Shown one piece after another: positions 34,720 through 43,020 of a stretch of DNA of 64,000 nt. Numbering within the stretch: position 1 is the stretch's first letter; every line of letters begins with the position of its first letter. The position numbers were made by a program, and so were the translations under genes. The stretch spans positions 106,882 through 170,881 of the forward strand of contig CANMAW010000006.1 in the NCBI GenBank assembly GCA_947495915.1, in the 5' to 3' direction. The notes under the pieces were generated by a model that saw only the letters and a program-made list of their open reading frames with translations, had not been told where the DNA came from and searched no databases. This DNA is from Maribacter algarum (ex Lu et al. 2025) (nom. illeg.) (lineage in GTDB: Bacteria > Bacteroidota > Bacteroidia > Flavobacteriales > Flavobacteriaceae).

Positions 34720-36030
34720 TTATGCAACCGCTTGTTTATATACTTTTAAGCAACGTTCTCTTGCAAATTTATGATCAACAATGGGCTGTGGGTATGATAA
34801 TTCTTGTAAATCAGGTAACCAAGTGTTGATATAATCTTTTTGTTTGTCAAACTTGTTAATTTGAGTTGTAGGGTTGAAAATACGAAAATATGGGGCCGCA
34901 TCGACTCCGCTACCAGCTGCCCATTGCCAGTTTCCGACATTTGCGCTAAGATCGTAATCGAGTAGTTTTTCAGCGAAATATGCTTCTCCCCAACGCCAGT
35001 CAATCAGCAAATGTTTGCAAAGAAAACTTGCAACCAACATTCGAACGCGATTATGCATATATCCCGTAGTATTTAGCTGTCGCATACCCGCATCTACTAA
35101 AGGATACCCAGTTTTACCTTGCGTCCATTTTTTAAATTCATCTTCATTATTTCTCCATTCTATTCGATCATATTTAGGTCTGAAACTCTGGTTTGTAGTA
35201 TGTGGAAAATGCCATAGAATTTGCATAAAGAATTCACGCCATATCAATTCGTTCCAAAAGACTTCATTTTTTTCTGTGATGACCTTATTTAATATCATAC
35301 GAACTGATACGGTACCAAATCGCAAGTGTGGCCCCAATCTTGATGTTCCGGGTTGTATGGCTGGAAAATTACGTGTGGCTTCATAATTACCAATCAAAGT
35401 AGGGGTGACGATAAAGTCTGCAACCTCAATGAGTGATTTTTCAAAACCCATTTCTGACAAGCTTATAGTTGGAAGTTGAGAAATTTGAATTATGTTTTTA
35501 AGGTGTTTACGGGTATCATGGTACGTTAAATGTTTACTGGCTGAGAAGTGCGACTTCCATTTATTTTTATATGGTGTGTAAACTACATAGGGTTTACCAT
35601 CGTCTTTAACAATTTCAGATTTCTCAAAAACTACTTGATCTTTAAAACTTGAAAAGAAAATGCTTTTATGTGAAAGAAAGTCTTTAATTTTTTGATCTCT
35701 TTTGAGGGCGTAGGGTTCATAATCATGATTGCAAAATACCTGTTGAATATCATATTCAGATACTAGAGTTTTAAAAACCTCTTCAGGTGAGTCATAATAT
35801 AGAGCGATTGAACTAGCATATTTTTCTTGCAGTTCATTACGCATAGCTTGTAAGTTTTCAAAAATAAAACTTACCCTTGCATCATTTTTGGGTAGTTTGT
35901 CAAGAATGTTTTTGTCAAAAATAAATATGGGAAGAACGGTATGATTACTCATCAAAGCTTCCAATAAACCTACATTATCATCTAAACGTAAATCTCTTCG
36001 AAACCAAAATACTGAAACTTTAGAACGCAT
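34720..36030 (-). CDS. Deoxyribodipyrimidine photolyase/cryptochrome
   Basis: A 436-residue flavoprotein of the photolyase/cryptochrome family, normally repairing cyclobutane pyrimidine dimers under blue light. The N-terminal antenna domain begins VSVFWFRRDLRLDDNVGLLEAL. The FAD-binding half shows GTSRLGPHLRFGTVSVR, WNELIWREFFMQILWHFP and WTQGKTGYPLVDAGMRQLNTTGYMHNRVRMLVASFL in short blocks, with DWRWGEAYFAEKLLDYDLSANVGNWQWAAGSG. All point to a class I enzyme; a pure blue-light receptor role cannot be excluded. It is the third gene of an SRPBCC-SDR-photolyase operon. Confidence 0.94.
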   Translation of the reverse strand: MRSKVSVFWFRRDLRLDDNVGLLEALMSNHTVLPIFIFDKNILDKLPKNDARVSFIFENLQAMRNELQEKYASSIALYYDSPEEVFKTLVSEYDIQQVFCNHDYEPYALKRDQKIKDFLSHKSIFFSSFKDQVVFEKSEIVKDDGKPYVVYTPYKNKWKSHFSASKHLTYHDTRKHLKNIIQISQLPTISLSEMGFEKSLIEVADFIVTPTLIGNYEATRNFPAIQPGTSRLGPHLRFGTVSVRMILNKVITEKNEVFWNELIWREFFMQILWHFPHTTNQSFRPKYDRIEWRNNEDEFKKWTQGKTGYPLVDAGMRQLNTTGYMHNRVRMLVASFLCKHLLIDWRWGEAYFAEKLLDYDLSANVGNWQWAAGSGVDAAPYFRIFNPTTQINKFDKQKDYINTWLPDLQELSYPQPIVDHKFARERCLKVYKQAVA

Positions 36031-36043
36031 ATTTAGACTTTTT

Positions 36044-36736
36044 TTAATTAAGATTTAATGTAGACAACCCACCGTCAACTCCAATAGTTTGACCGGTTAT
36101 CCAAGTACTTTGGTCGCTTAATAAAAATACAGCAATATTGGCAATATCAGAAACTACACCTATCCGTTTAAGGGGATGTCTTTCCGACATTAATTCGCGC
36201 TTACGATCATTACTTAAGAGGCGTTTAGCTAAGGGTGTGTCAACCAAAGACGGTGCTATAACATTTACGCGTAAATTAGGTGCATACTCTGCTGCAAGTG
36301 ATTTGGCAAAACCTTCTATTGCACCTTTGGCTGCAGAAACGCTAGTATGAAATGGCATACCTGTTTTCACCGCAACAGTGCTAAAAAAAATTATAGAAGC
36401 CCTGCTGGCTAATTTTGGAAGCACCTCTTTCATCACTCTAACTAGGCTAAAAAAGTTAAGTTCCATGTCTTGTTGAAAGGTATCAATACTCATCATTTTA
36501 AATGGCTTTAGGTTGATACTGCCAGGGCAGTATGCAAAGCCATGTATTTCATCAGGTAATGCGGTCATATCTAACACATCAGAAGTAGCATCAAAAGAAA
36601 TATAGGTGTGATCTATATTTTCTAGGTTTTCTTGCGTTCGTGATGCAACATAAAGATGATATTTTTCATGCAGCTGTTCTGCCATAGCTAGCCCAATACC
36701 ATTAGACCCTCCAATTAAAAGTATGTTCTTTTTCAT
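36044..36736 (-). CDS. SDR family protein lacking the catalytic tyrosine
   Basis: A 230-residue Rossmann-fold protein of the short-chain dehydrogenase family. The cofactor motif is IGGSNGIGLAMAE (8-20), and the serine S119 occupies the active-site place. The catalytic YxxxK is missing its tyrosine: V133 sits four before K137 in TSVSAAKGAIEGFAKSLAAE. GVDGG ends the protein (WITGQTIGVDGGLSTLN). It lies 14 bases upstream of the photolyase and three bases downstream of an SRPBCC gene. SDRs of this kind beside photolyase genes may act differently from normal dehydrogenases; that is inference. Confidence 0.88.
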   Translation of the reverse strand: MKKNILLIGGSNGIGLAMAEQLHEKYHLYVASRTQENLENIDHTYISFDATSDVLDMTALPDEIHGFAYCPGSINLKPFKMMSIDTFQQDMELNFFSLVRVMKEVLPKLASRASIIFFSTVAVKTGMPFHTSVSAAKGAIEGFAKSLAAEYAPNLRVNVIAPSLVDTPLAKRLLSNDRKRELMSERHPLKRIGVVSDIANIAVFLLSDQSTWITGQTIGVDGGLSTLNLN

Positions 36737-36739
36737 TTT

Positions 36740-37237
36740 TTAAAAAGATTTAAAATGTAGTTCACTAGGAATTTCGGGAATAGACCCAAACAATTCTTGT
36801 AGTTTTTGTTCTCGATATTTAAAAATTTGATTGAGCTTTCTTTTAATAAGTACCGGATGTAATATTTGGCCTAAGAGTCCGAAAGGAATTTTATAATCTA
36901 TAATATCTTCCATAATAACTCCGGTCTCAGTAGGTTTTATGAAATGTTTATGGTGCCATAAAGAATAGGGGCCAAAACGTTGTTCATCTACAAAATAACG
37001 TCCTTTAGATACATGAGTGATTTCAGTTACCCATTTAGTTTTGAAACCCGGTAAAGGTGAAACTATATAGGGTATTATTTGACCAGAAAACATAGGTCTA
37101 TTTATTTCATCAAGAATGTGAAAGCCCATATGATCTGGAGTTATTACCTTCAAGTTATTTGGGTTTGATAAAAAATCCCATGCTTCTTCTTTTGAAATAG
37201 GTAATGCTTGTTTTGCCTGCAGTTGATATAATTTCAT
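36740..37237 (-). CDS. SRPBCC family protein
   Basis: A 165-residue protein of the SRPBCC/polyketide-cyclase-like superfamily, often named cell-division-inhibitor-like or light-induced. The ATG at 37237 gives MKLYQLQAKQALPISKEEAWDFLSNPNNL in short blocks, the family opening; a GTG at 37264 would add nine residues. FKTKWVTEITHV, FVDEQRFGPYSLWHHKH and DIIDYKIPFGLLG are typical. It heads the SRPBCC-SDR-photolyase operon, a set found in many bacteria alongside light-response genes. The ligand is not known. Confidence 0.88.
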   Translation of the reverse strand: MKLYQLQAKQALPISKEEAWDFLSNPNNLKVITPDHMGFHILDEINRPMFSGQIIPYIVSPLPGFKTKWVTEITHVSKGRYFVDEQRFGPYSLWHHKHFIKPTETGVIMEDIIDYKIPFGLLGQILHPVLIKRKLNQIFKYREQKLQELFGSIPEIPSELHFKSF

Positions 37238-37399
37238 AAAATACAGTTTGTCAAATATAATCACATTTTGTTTAATATTTGATAGAATATATTAAACAAA
37301 AAATGATATTATGGTTAGAGTCCCAGATAAAATATCATCCACCGTTATTCATTATATTTTAGAGATGAGCATACAATTTTGTAATTTGGCAATAGTTTT

Positions 37400-38554
37400 A
37401 TGGGCATGAAATTATATGCAGTTGTTTTAGTTTTGTTTTTTTCTAGTATTTCTATTTTTTCTCAAGAAGATATAGCGATCAAAGGTACCCTACCTGAAAC
37501 CGTATCAGAAACGTCTGGATTAATTTTCTATAATAATAAGTTAATCACCCATAATGATTCGGGTGATCTACCACAACTCTATGAAATTGATACCACTTCA
37601 TTAGAAGTGACACGAACTATCAATATAGAAAATGCAGAGAATATAGATTGGGAAGATATTACTCAAGACGACATGCATATTTATATAGGAGATATTGGTA
37701 ATAATGTAGGAGTTCGTACTAATTTACGCATTTACAAAATAGCAAAGGAGGACTATAATTCTTCAAATACGATATCTGCTGAAATAATTAATTTTAGGTA
37801 TCAAGATCAAACAAGTTTTGAAAATAATGGTAATAGTGACTGGGATGCAGAGGCGCTTTTTGTGTTAGATAATGAATTAATAATTCTTACCAAGCAATGG
37901 CAAAGCTTAGGTACGGTTGCTTATGCAGTTCCTAAAATGGCGGGAGATTATGAATTAGTGGCAAGAGGTAGTTTTGATATTGATGGTTTAGTTACAGGTG
38001 CAACATATAATACTGATTCTGATGTCTTGTTTATAGCGGGGTATACTGAAGTTCTGACTCCGTTTACGGTACGCATATCAGCCGTAACTAAAGCAAATAT
38101 TTTCAACGAGTCTTTAATTAAAACAAATTTAGATGTCGGCTTGGCACAAATTGAAAGTATAGCTTTTATTGAAGCAGGTCGTTATATGCTCTCTTCAGAA
38201 TATTTTAGTAGAATGAGCCCTAATATAACGCTCGAATCTCAACTTTTTGTATTCTCTGATGAAATGCAACAAATTGAACCCGAGCCCGAACCCGAACCCG
38301 AGCCCGAACCTGTTAATGAAGGTTTATTATTGTTTCAACGTCAGGGCTTTGATTTATTAGAATACGAACTTAACTCTGAAGAAGAAATTATTGGTAGAGC
38401 AGTTTATGATATTACTGGTCGGCAAGTTTTTTATACTTTAGGTAGTAATATTGAGCGGCATAGCCTTGACATTGCCACTTTACAAAATTCTGTTTATTAC
38501 TTAACATTCTACTTTCCTTCTAAAGTAGTTTCAGTGCCATTTTTTAAGTATTAG
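37400..38554 (+). CDS. T9SS-exported protein with an (EP)n linker
   Basis: A 384-residue exported protein. A signal peptide occupies residues 1-21 (start at 37400, or at 37406 as MKLYAVVLVLFFSSISIFSQ). The middle (about 25-285) is rich in beta-strands and looks like a propeller, with PETVSETSGLIFYNNKLITHNDSGD and WEDITQDDMHIYIGDIGNN in short pieces. Six GARCC(C/T) units (38276-38311) encode an EPEPEPEPEPEP linker. The last ~75 residues (YDITGRQVFYT, LDIATLQNSVYYLTF) are a type IX sorting domain, so the protein should cross the outer membrane by T9SS. Its catalytic or binding function is unknown. Confidence 0.8.
   Translation: MGMKLYAVVLVLFFSSISIFSQEDIAIKGTLPETVSETSGLIFYNNKLITHNDSGDLPQLYEIDTTSLEVTRTINIENAENIDWEDITQDDMHIYIGDIGNNVGVRTNLRIYKIAKEDYNSSNTISAEIINFRYQDQTSFENNGNSDWDAEALFVLDNELIILTKQWQSLGTVAYAVPKMAGDYELVARGSFDIDGLVTGATYNTDSDVLFIAGYTEVLTPFTVRISAVTKANIFNESLIKTNLDVGLAQIESIAFIEAGRYMLSSEYFSRMSPNITLESQLFVFSDEMQQIEPEPEPEPEPEPVNEGLLLFQRQGFDLLEYELNSEEEIIGRAVYDITGRQVFYTLGSNIERHSLDIATLQNSVYYLTFYFPSKVVSVPFFKY
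38276..38311 (+). repeat. Hexanucleotide tandem repeat (EP)6
   Basis: Six consecutive hexamers of the form GA(A/G)CC(C/T) inside the T9SS gene encode Glu-Pro repeats. The units are almost identical, which makes slippage plausible and the linker length variable. Confidence 0.8.
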
Positions 38555-38646
38555 CAATGCTTTATAGTATTGATATTTAAGACTTTCTTAACAAACGTAA
38601 TATTGGTTTATGCATAGCTTTGTGATACACAATAAACCAATTCAAA

Positions 38647-39498
38647 ATGAAAAAAATTACAGTATTCTTATTTATGGTTTTGGCTTCAATAACTATTGAA
38701 GCTCAAATTAAAACACCAGCACCAAGTCCTGCTTCAAAATTGATGCAGACAGTGGGGCTAACCGATGTCACTCTTGAGTATTCTAGACCTTCTATGAGAG
38801 GTAGAGAAGTATTCGGAAATTTAGTACCCTTTGATAAATTATGGCGTACAGGAGCGAACGGATATACCCTTATTACTTTTAGTACTGATGTGAAAATAGG
38901 CGGTTCAGAAGTAAAAGCTGGCACGTATTCAGTTTTCTCAAAACCTGGAGCAACATCTTGGGAAGTTTTTTTCTACACAGATACGCAAGGCGGTGGTACA
39001 CCAAGCAACTGGGATGATAACAAGGTAGTAGCAAAGGTAACAGCGCCAGTAATTCCATTACCAAAAGAAATGGCCGTTGAAACTTTTACCATTACTATCG
39101 ATGATTTAAAAAGTAGTTCAGCTAATATCGGATTTCTATGGGAAACGCAGTATGTAGCTGTAAACTTTGAAGTGCCAACTGATGCTACGGTTGAAGGTGA
39201 CATTAAACGAATCTTATCAGGACCTGGAGCCGGAGATTATTATGCTGCAGCAGTTTATTATGCAAGTGAAGGCAAAGATATTAATAAAGCGAATGAGTGG
39301 ATGGACAAAGCGATGTCAATGACTGAAAAGCCTGCATTTTGGCAGCTTCGTCAACAATCTCTAATTAAAGCAAAGGCAGGTGACAAAAAAGCAGCTATTG
39401 CTGCTGCTAAAAAGTCTTTAGCAGGAGCTAAGGAAGCTGGTAATGACGATTATATTAAAATGAACACGGACTCACTAAAAGAATGGGGCGGAATGTAA
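38647..39498 (+). CDS. DUF2911 domain-containing exported protein
   Basis: A 283-residue protein with a signal peptide (1-20, ending IEAQI) and the DUF2911 domain (about 25-165). Its blocks are LEYSRPSMRGREVFGNLVPFDKLWRTGANGYTLITFS in short pieces and GTYSVFSKPGATSWEVFFYTD. The C-terminal part (about 190-283) is helical and looks like TPR repeats, with KANEWMDKAMSM and KAAIAAAKKSLAGAKEAGNDDY. The family is abundant in flavobacteria and lacks an assigned role. A TAGCTTTG box (38615-38622) may be its promoter. A strong terminator follows. Confidence 0.88.
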   Translation: MKKITVFLFMVLASITIEAQIKTPAPSPASKLMQTVGLTDVTLEYSRPSMRGREVFGNLVPFDKLWRTGANGYTLITFSTDVKIGGSEVKAGTYSVFSKPGATSWEVFFYTDTQGGGTPSNWDDNKVVAKVTAPVIPLPKEMAVETFTITIDDLKSSSANIGFLWETQYVAVNFEVPTDATVEGDIKRILSGPGAGDYYAAAVYYASEGKDINKANEWMDKAMSMTEKPAFWQLRQQSLIKAKAGDKKAAIAAAKKSLAGAKEAGNDDYIKMNTDSLKEWGGM

Positions 39499-39519
39499 TA
39501 TTGTCTTTACATTAATATC

Positions 39520-39546
39520 AAAACCCAATCATAACGATTGGGTTTT
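39520..39546 (+). terminator. Rho-independent terminator
   Basis: AAAACCCAATC (39520-39530) and GATTGGGTTTT (39536-39546) form a perfect 11-bp stem with an ATAAC loop, followed by TGTTTTTTT. It ends the DUF2911 gene and stops just before the end of the convergent VCBS gene. Confidence 0.88.
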
Positions 39547-39557
39547 TGTTTTTTTAA

Positions 39558-42500
39558 CTACTTTTTTTTAAAGATTTGTAGTGAGGTATTGTTATTGGCT
39601 ATTAATATAAATTCGCCTAAGCTTGATGAAAGTTTCTTCAATTGCCTCACATTAGCAGGGGCATTAAATCCGGAGTTGATAGTTCTTGAAGTTTCAAAAT
39701 TTCCCGAGCCATCTCCTAAAAGTAAAAACCCTTTACTAGCATCATTTCGTGGTGTTTCAATTTCAAATTCGTACATATTTCCTGCGCCTAGAATATCTAA
39801 GTTTCCGTCTTGATTAAAATCATCAATAATATAATCGTTGATATTAGAGAATTGTGTGTAATAGGGTAGTGGCTTTGACTTAAACTTACCTTTACCTAAG
39901 TTTTCAATATAAATTGATTCAAACGTATCTGATTTATAGGTTAAGGCTTTACTTAAATTTGCTTCACCATACACCTCTTGTAGCTCAAGTGAAGCAAAAA
40001 CATCATATTTTTTAAAGTTATCTTTTAAGCCTGGTATTTGCTCTGATGAACATGAAAAACCTCTTAGCGGATAGTGTTTTCCATTATTGTAATAACCAAG
40101 TACAATATCACCACTACCGTTATTATCAAAATCATCATAATAAATATCAAAGGGCTTGTCTGTTGATGTCTTATACTTATGATTTAACCCTAGATTGCCT
40201 ACTATTAAATCATCATCACCATCATTATCAAAATCTGCTTTTTCAATGCTGAACCACCAACCCTTAGAATTTTTAAAATCTTCAATTTCATTTTTAGTGA
40301 GTTTACCTTTATCATTGTTAAAAATGGTTATTGGCATCCATTCACCAACAACAATTAAATCGAGATCTCCATCAGTATCATAATCAGACCAAACAGCATC
40401 AGTCACCATACCTAGATTTTCGAATTCAGGAGCTAGCTTTTTTGAAACATTTATCAGTTGACCTTTTTCATTTTTTAATAAGCTACTATTAGTAGGACTA
40501 GGATATTTATGCGGCTCATGTCTACCCGCTACAAATAAATCTATGTCACCATCGTTGTCATAATCCGAAGCAACAACTTTAGAACCGCTCGTACGTTCAA
40601 TATTCAATATTGCCCCCCTGGTAAAGTTTCCTAATCCATCATTAAGATATAAGCGATCGATATAATGGGGGTCATTTTTTGCATAGACATTGCCGCCACT
40701 AACGACATACAGATCTTGATGACCATCTAAATTAATATCTGCAAAAATGGCATCAACATCTTCATAGTCATTTTGTGATATCCAAAAGGTGGAGTTATTT
40801 TCTTTAAAAGAACCATCTTTATGCTGTATAAACATTTTTGGAGCAAAACCAGCGGCCCCACCTATATAAACATCTTCTAATCCATCATTATTGATATCTC
40901 CGACCGATAGTGCTGGCCCTAATTGAGAAAGTTTATGAGGCAGTAATACTTGCTTTTCAAAATCATCAAACGCATTTTCTTGATGTATATAATTAAGTCC
41001 AATCAGTTGCTGCTCTGCAAAAAACTTTGAAGAGATATTACCAGTTTCATTCTTACTTTTTGGTGCTTCATTCATGTCAACTTTTATTAGGGAGTTGACT
41101 TTGAGATCAGTTTTAGTAGTAATTTTATTATTTGGCCATTCAATAACCACACTATCAATTTCAGCTAAAGCACCAAGGCCAAAATGTACGATGGGTTCAC
41201 TAGTTGAATAAATTCCTCTAACATTGGTAGTTTCTTGAATTTGTACGCTATTATTTGCATATAAAAGTACTCTTGTTCCTAGTACGGGTTGATGCTTTTG
41301 ATCAGTTAATTGTAGTCTAAGATAATTGGTGTTCTTCAGTGATTCTGCATTATTTCGGTAGACAAACGCTTCTTCATTAAGATTATTAACAACCAGGTCT
41401 AAATCTCCATCATTATCTAAATCAGCATAAGCAGAACCATTTGAGAACGATTCTTGGGCAACTCCCCAATCTTCGGCTGTATTTATAAACTTTAAATTAC
41501 CTAAGTTCTTGAAAGCATAGTTTTTTAAAGGTTGCGAGGGCACCATGGCAATGGCCTTGTCTAAATCAACTACCTGCCAAATGCTTTTTAATTCACCTGC
41601 ATCAGGATTGTTTTTAATCCATTCAAATCGTGAATTATTAATGTATTCTGCAACCTTTGTATCGGCATCGGTGTTTCGTATATCACGATACAAACCGTTG
41701 GTTATATAGGTGTCTTTTTGACCGTCGTTATCAAAGTCTGCAATAAGATTTGACCAGCTCCAATCGGTTGCATCCATACCCGTAAGTTGAGCAATATTGC
41801 TAAAGGTTTCATCGCCATTATTGAGCTGTAGTGAATTGTACATATACTGATAGCCACCACCGTTATTAACTACATTCCAAAAAGACTCAATATTCATTCC
41901 GCTCATATTTGATTTCAGGCGAAAATTATCTTCAGCAACCATGTCTACAACAAAAATGTCAAGTAAGGCATCATTGTTAATATCAGCAATATCAACCCCC
42001 ATGCTATAGTACGAAGTTTGTTTTAAGGCGGTATCGATAACATTAGTAAATGTTCCGTTTTGATTATTGATAAATAAGAAGTCAGGGGCGTCAAAATCGT
42101 TAGCCACATAAATATCCGTCCATCCGTCATTATTGATATCACTAGCAGAAACTCCATTAGGGAAGCCTGTTTTTTCTAAACCTGTTTTCACGGTAACGTC
42201 ATTAAAGATTGTCCCATCATTTTCAAACATACGTATGGAATATTCTGGTTTTGATAAGTCAGAACCAATAAGCGCAGAAAGACTACCCGGGTTAGGAGGT
42301 TGAGTAAGCAAAAAGAGATCTAAATAACCATCTTTATTATAATCTAAAAAGGTAGCATGTCTAGTTCGATCGGTATTGGCAACACCTAATTTCTCTGCAC
42401 TTTCTGTAAAACTACCATCACCATTGTTTAGATACAAAAGGTTACGTCTCCACTCAGGTTTATGATCATGCAATTCTCTACTAACATAAATGTCATCAAA

Positions 42501-42905
42501 TCCGTCATTATTTATATCAGCTATAGTAACTCCCGTAGACCAACCACCATCATCTAATATTCCAGCCTCTATGGTTACATCCTTAAATACAAAATTACCT
42601 TGATTTATATATAACCGATCGGCAACCATATTACCGGCAAAATAGAGGTCTTGTAAACCATCTTTATTAAAATCACCAATACCAACCCCAGCACCACCAT
42701 AAAAATTTGCGTAGAGTAAAATATTAGCACTTTCTTGATCTTTGATTACATTATTAAAAGTTACACCTGTTTTTGAAGAAGGCAATAAGGTAAATTGTTT
42801 TATGTTTTTTTGAGGATTGGTTGCATTCTCACATGAATTACAAATTAATAAGCACATGAGACAGTAACTGAAAACTTCAAAGTATTTGTTTGTAGATTGA
42901 TTCAT
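39558..42905 (-). CDS. VCBS/FG-GAP repeat lipoprotein with ASPIC/UnbV domain (CRTAC1-like)
   Basis: A 1115-residue surface lipoprotein candidate: its N-terminus ends in a lipobox-like CLLICNSC (about 24). Many FG-GAP/VCBS repeats follow, each with a DxNxDGxxD calcium-binding loop (DFNKDGLQDLY, DINNDGFDDIY, DYNKDGYLDLF, DINNDGWTDIY and so on). An ASPIC/UnbV domain lies at about 530-615 (NYLRLQLTDQKHQPVLGTRV, VVIEWPNNKI). More repeats follow, with no sorting domain at the end. The family often sits beside SusCD genes as a probable surface glycan- or protein-binding component. It is downstream of susD but beyond a terminator (42941-42966), so it may be expressed separately or by readthrough. Confidence 0.9.
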   Translation of the reverse strand: MNQSTNKYFEVFSYCLMCLLICNSCENATNPQKNIKQFTLLPSSKTGVTFNNVIKDQESANILLYANFYGGAGVGIGDFNKDGLQDLYFAGNMVADRLYINQGNFVFKDVTIEAGILDDGGWSTGVTIADINNDGFDDIYVSRELHDHKPEWRRNLLYLNNGDGSFTESAEKLGVANTDRTRHATFLDYNKDGYLDLFLLTQPPNPGSLSALIGSDLSKPEYSIRMFENDGTIFNDVTVKTGLEKTGFPNGVSASDINNDGWTDIYVANDFDAPDFLFINNQNGTFTNVIDTALKQTSYYSMGVDIADINNDALLDIFVVDMVAEDNFRLKSNMSGMNIESFWNVVNNGGGYQYMYNSLQLNNGDETFSNIAQLTGMDATDWSWSNLIADFDNDGQKDTYITNGLYRDIRNTDADTKVAEYINNSRFEWIKNNPDAGELKSIWQVVDLDKAIAMVPSQPLKNYAFKNLGNLKFINTAEDWGVAQESFSNGSAYADLDNDGDLDLVVNNLNEEAFVYRNNAESLKNTNYLRLQLTDQKHQPVLGTRVLLYANNSVQIQETTNVRGIYSTSEPIVHFGLGALAEIDSVVIEWPNNKITTKTDLKVNSLIKVDMNEAPKSKNETGNISSKFFAEQQLIGLNYIHQENAFDDFEKQVLLPHKLSQLGPALSVGDINNDGLEDVYIGGAAGFAPKMFIQHKDGSFKENNSTFWISQNDYEDVDAIFADINLDGHQDLYVVSGGNVYAKNDPHYIDRLYLNDGLGNFTRGAILNIERTSGSKVVASDYDNDGDIDLFVAGRHEPHKYPSPTNSSLLKNEKGQLINVSKKLAPEFENLGMVTDAVWSDYDTDGDLDLIVVGEWMPITIFNNDKGKLTKNEIEDFKNSKGWWFSIEKADFDNDGDDDLIVGNLGLNHKYKTSTDKPFDIYYDDFDNNGSGDIVLGYYNNGKHYPLRGFSCSSEQIPGLKDNFKKYDVFASLELQEVYGEANLSKALTYKSDTFESIYIENLGKGKFKSKPLPYYTQFSNINDYIIDDFNQDGNLDILGAGNMYEFEIETPRNDASKGFLLLGDGSGNFETSRTINSGFNAPANVRQLKKLSSSLGEFILIANNNTSLQIFKKK

Positions 42906-42940
42906 TGTAACAAGATAAGTATAGAAAGTTTACAACAAAA

Positions 42941-42966
42941 ATAAAGGAGAGTGTCCTCTCCTTTAT
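42941..42966 (-). terminator. Strong terminator after susCD
   Basis: ATAAAGGAGAG (42941-42951) and CTCTCCTTTAT (42956-42966) form a perfect 11-bp stem with a TGTC loop; on the minus strand TTTTTGTTG follows. It lies 55 bases after susD and 36 bases before the VCBS gene. Confidence 0.88.
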
Positions 42967-43020
42967 CAAATTAAAATTAACTCAAACTAACAATAACTCA
43001 TTCTAAACCAGAATGATTTT

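Noticed and set aside
42999..43015. Small hairpin CATTCT/AGAATG right after susD as a second terminator
   Set aside because: The stem is only six pairs and no T run follows on the minus strand; the strong hairpin at 42941 is the real terminator.
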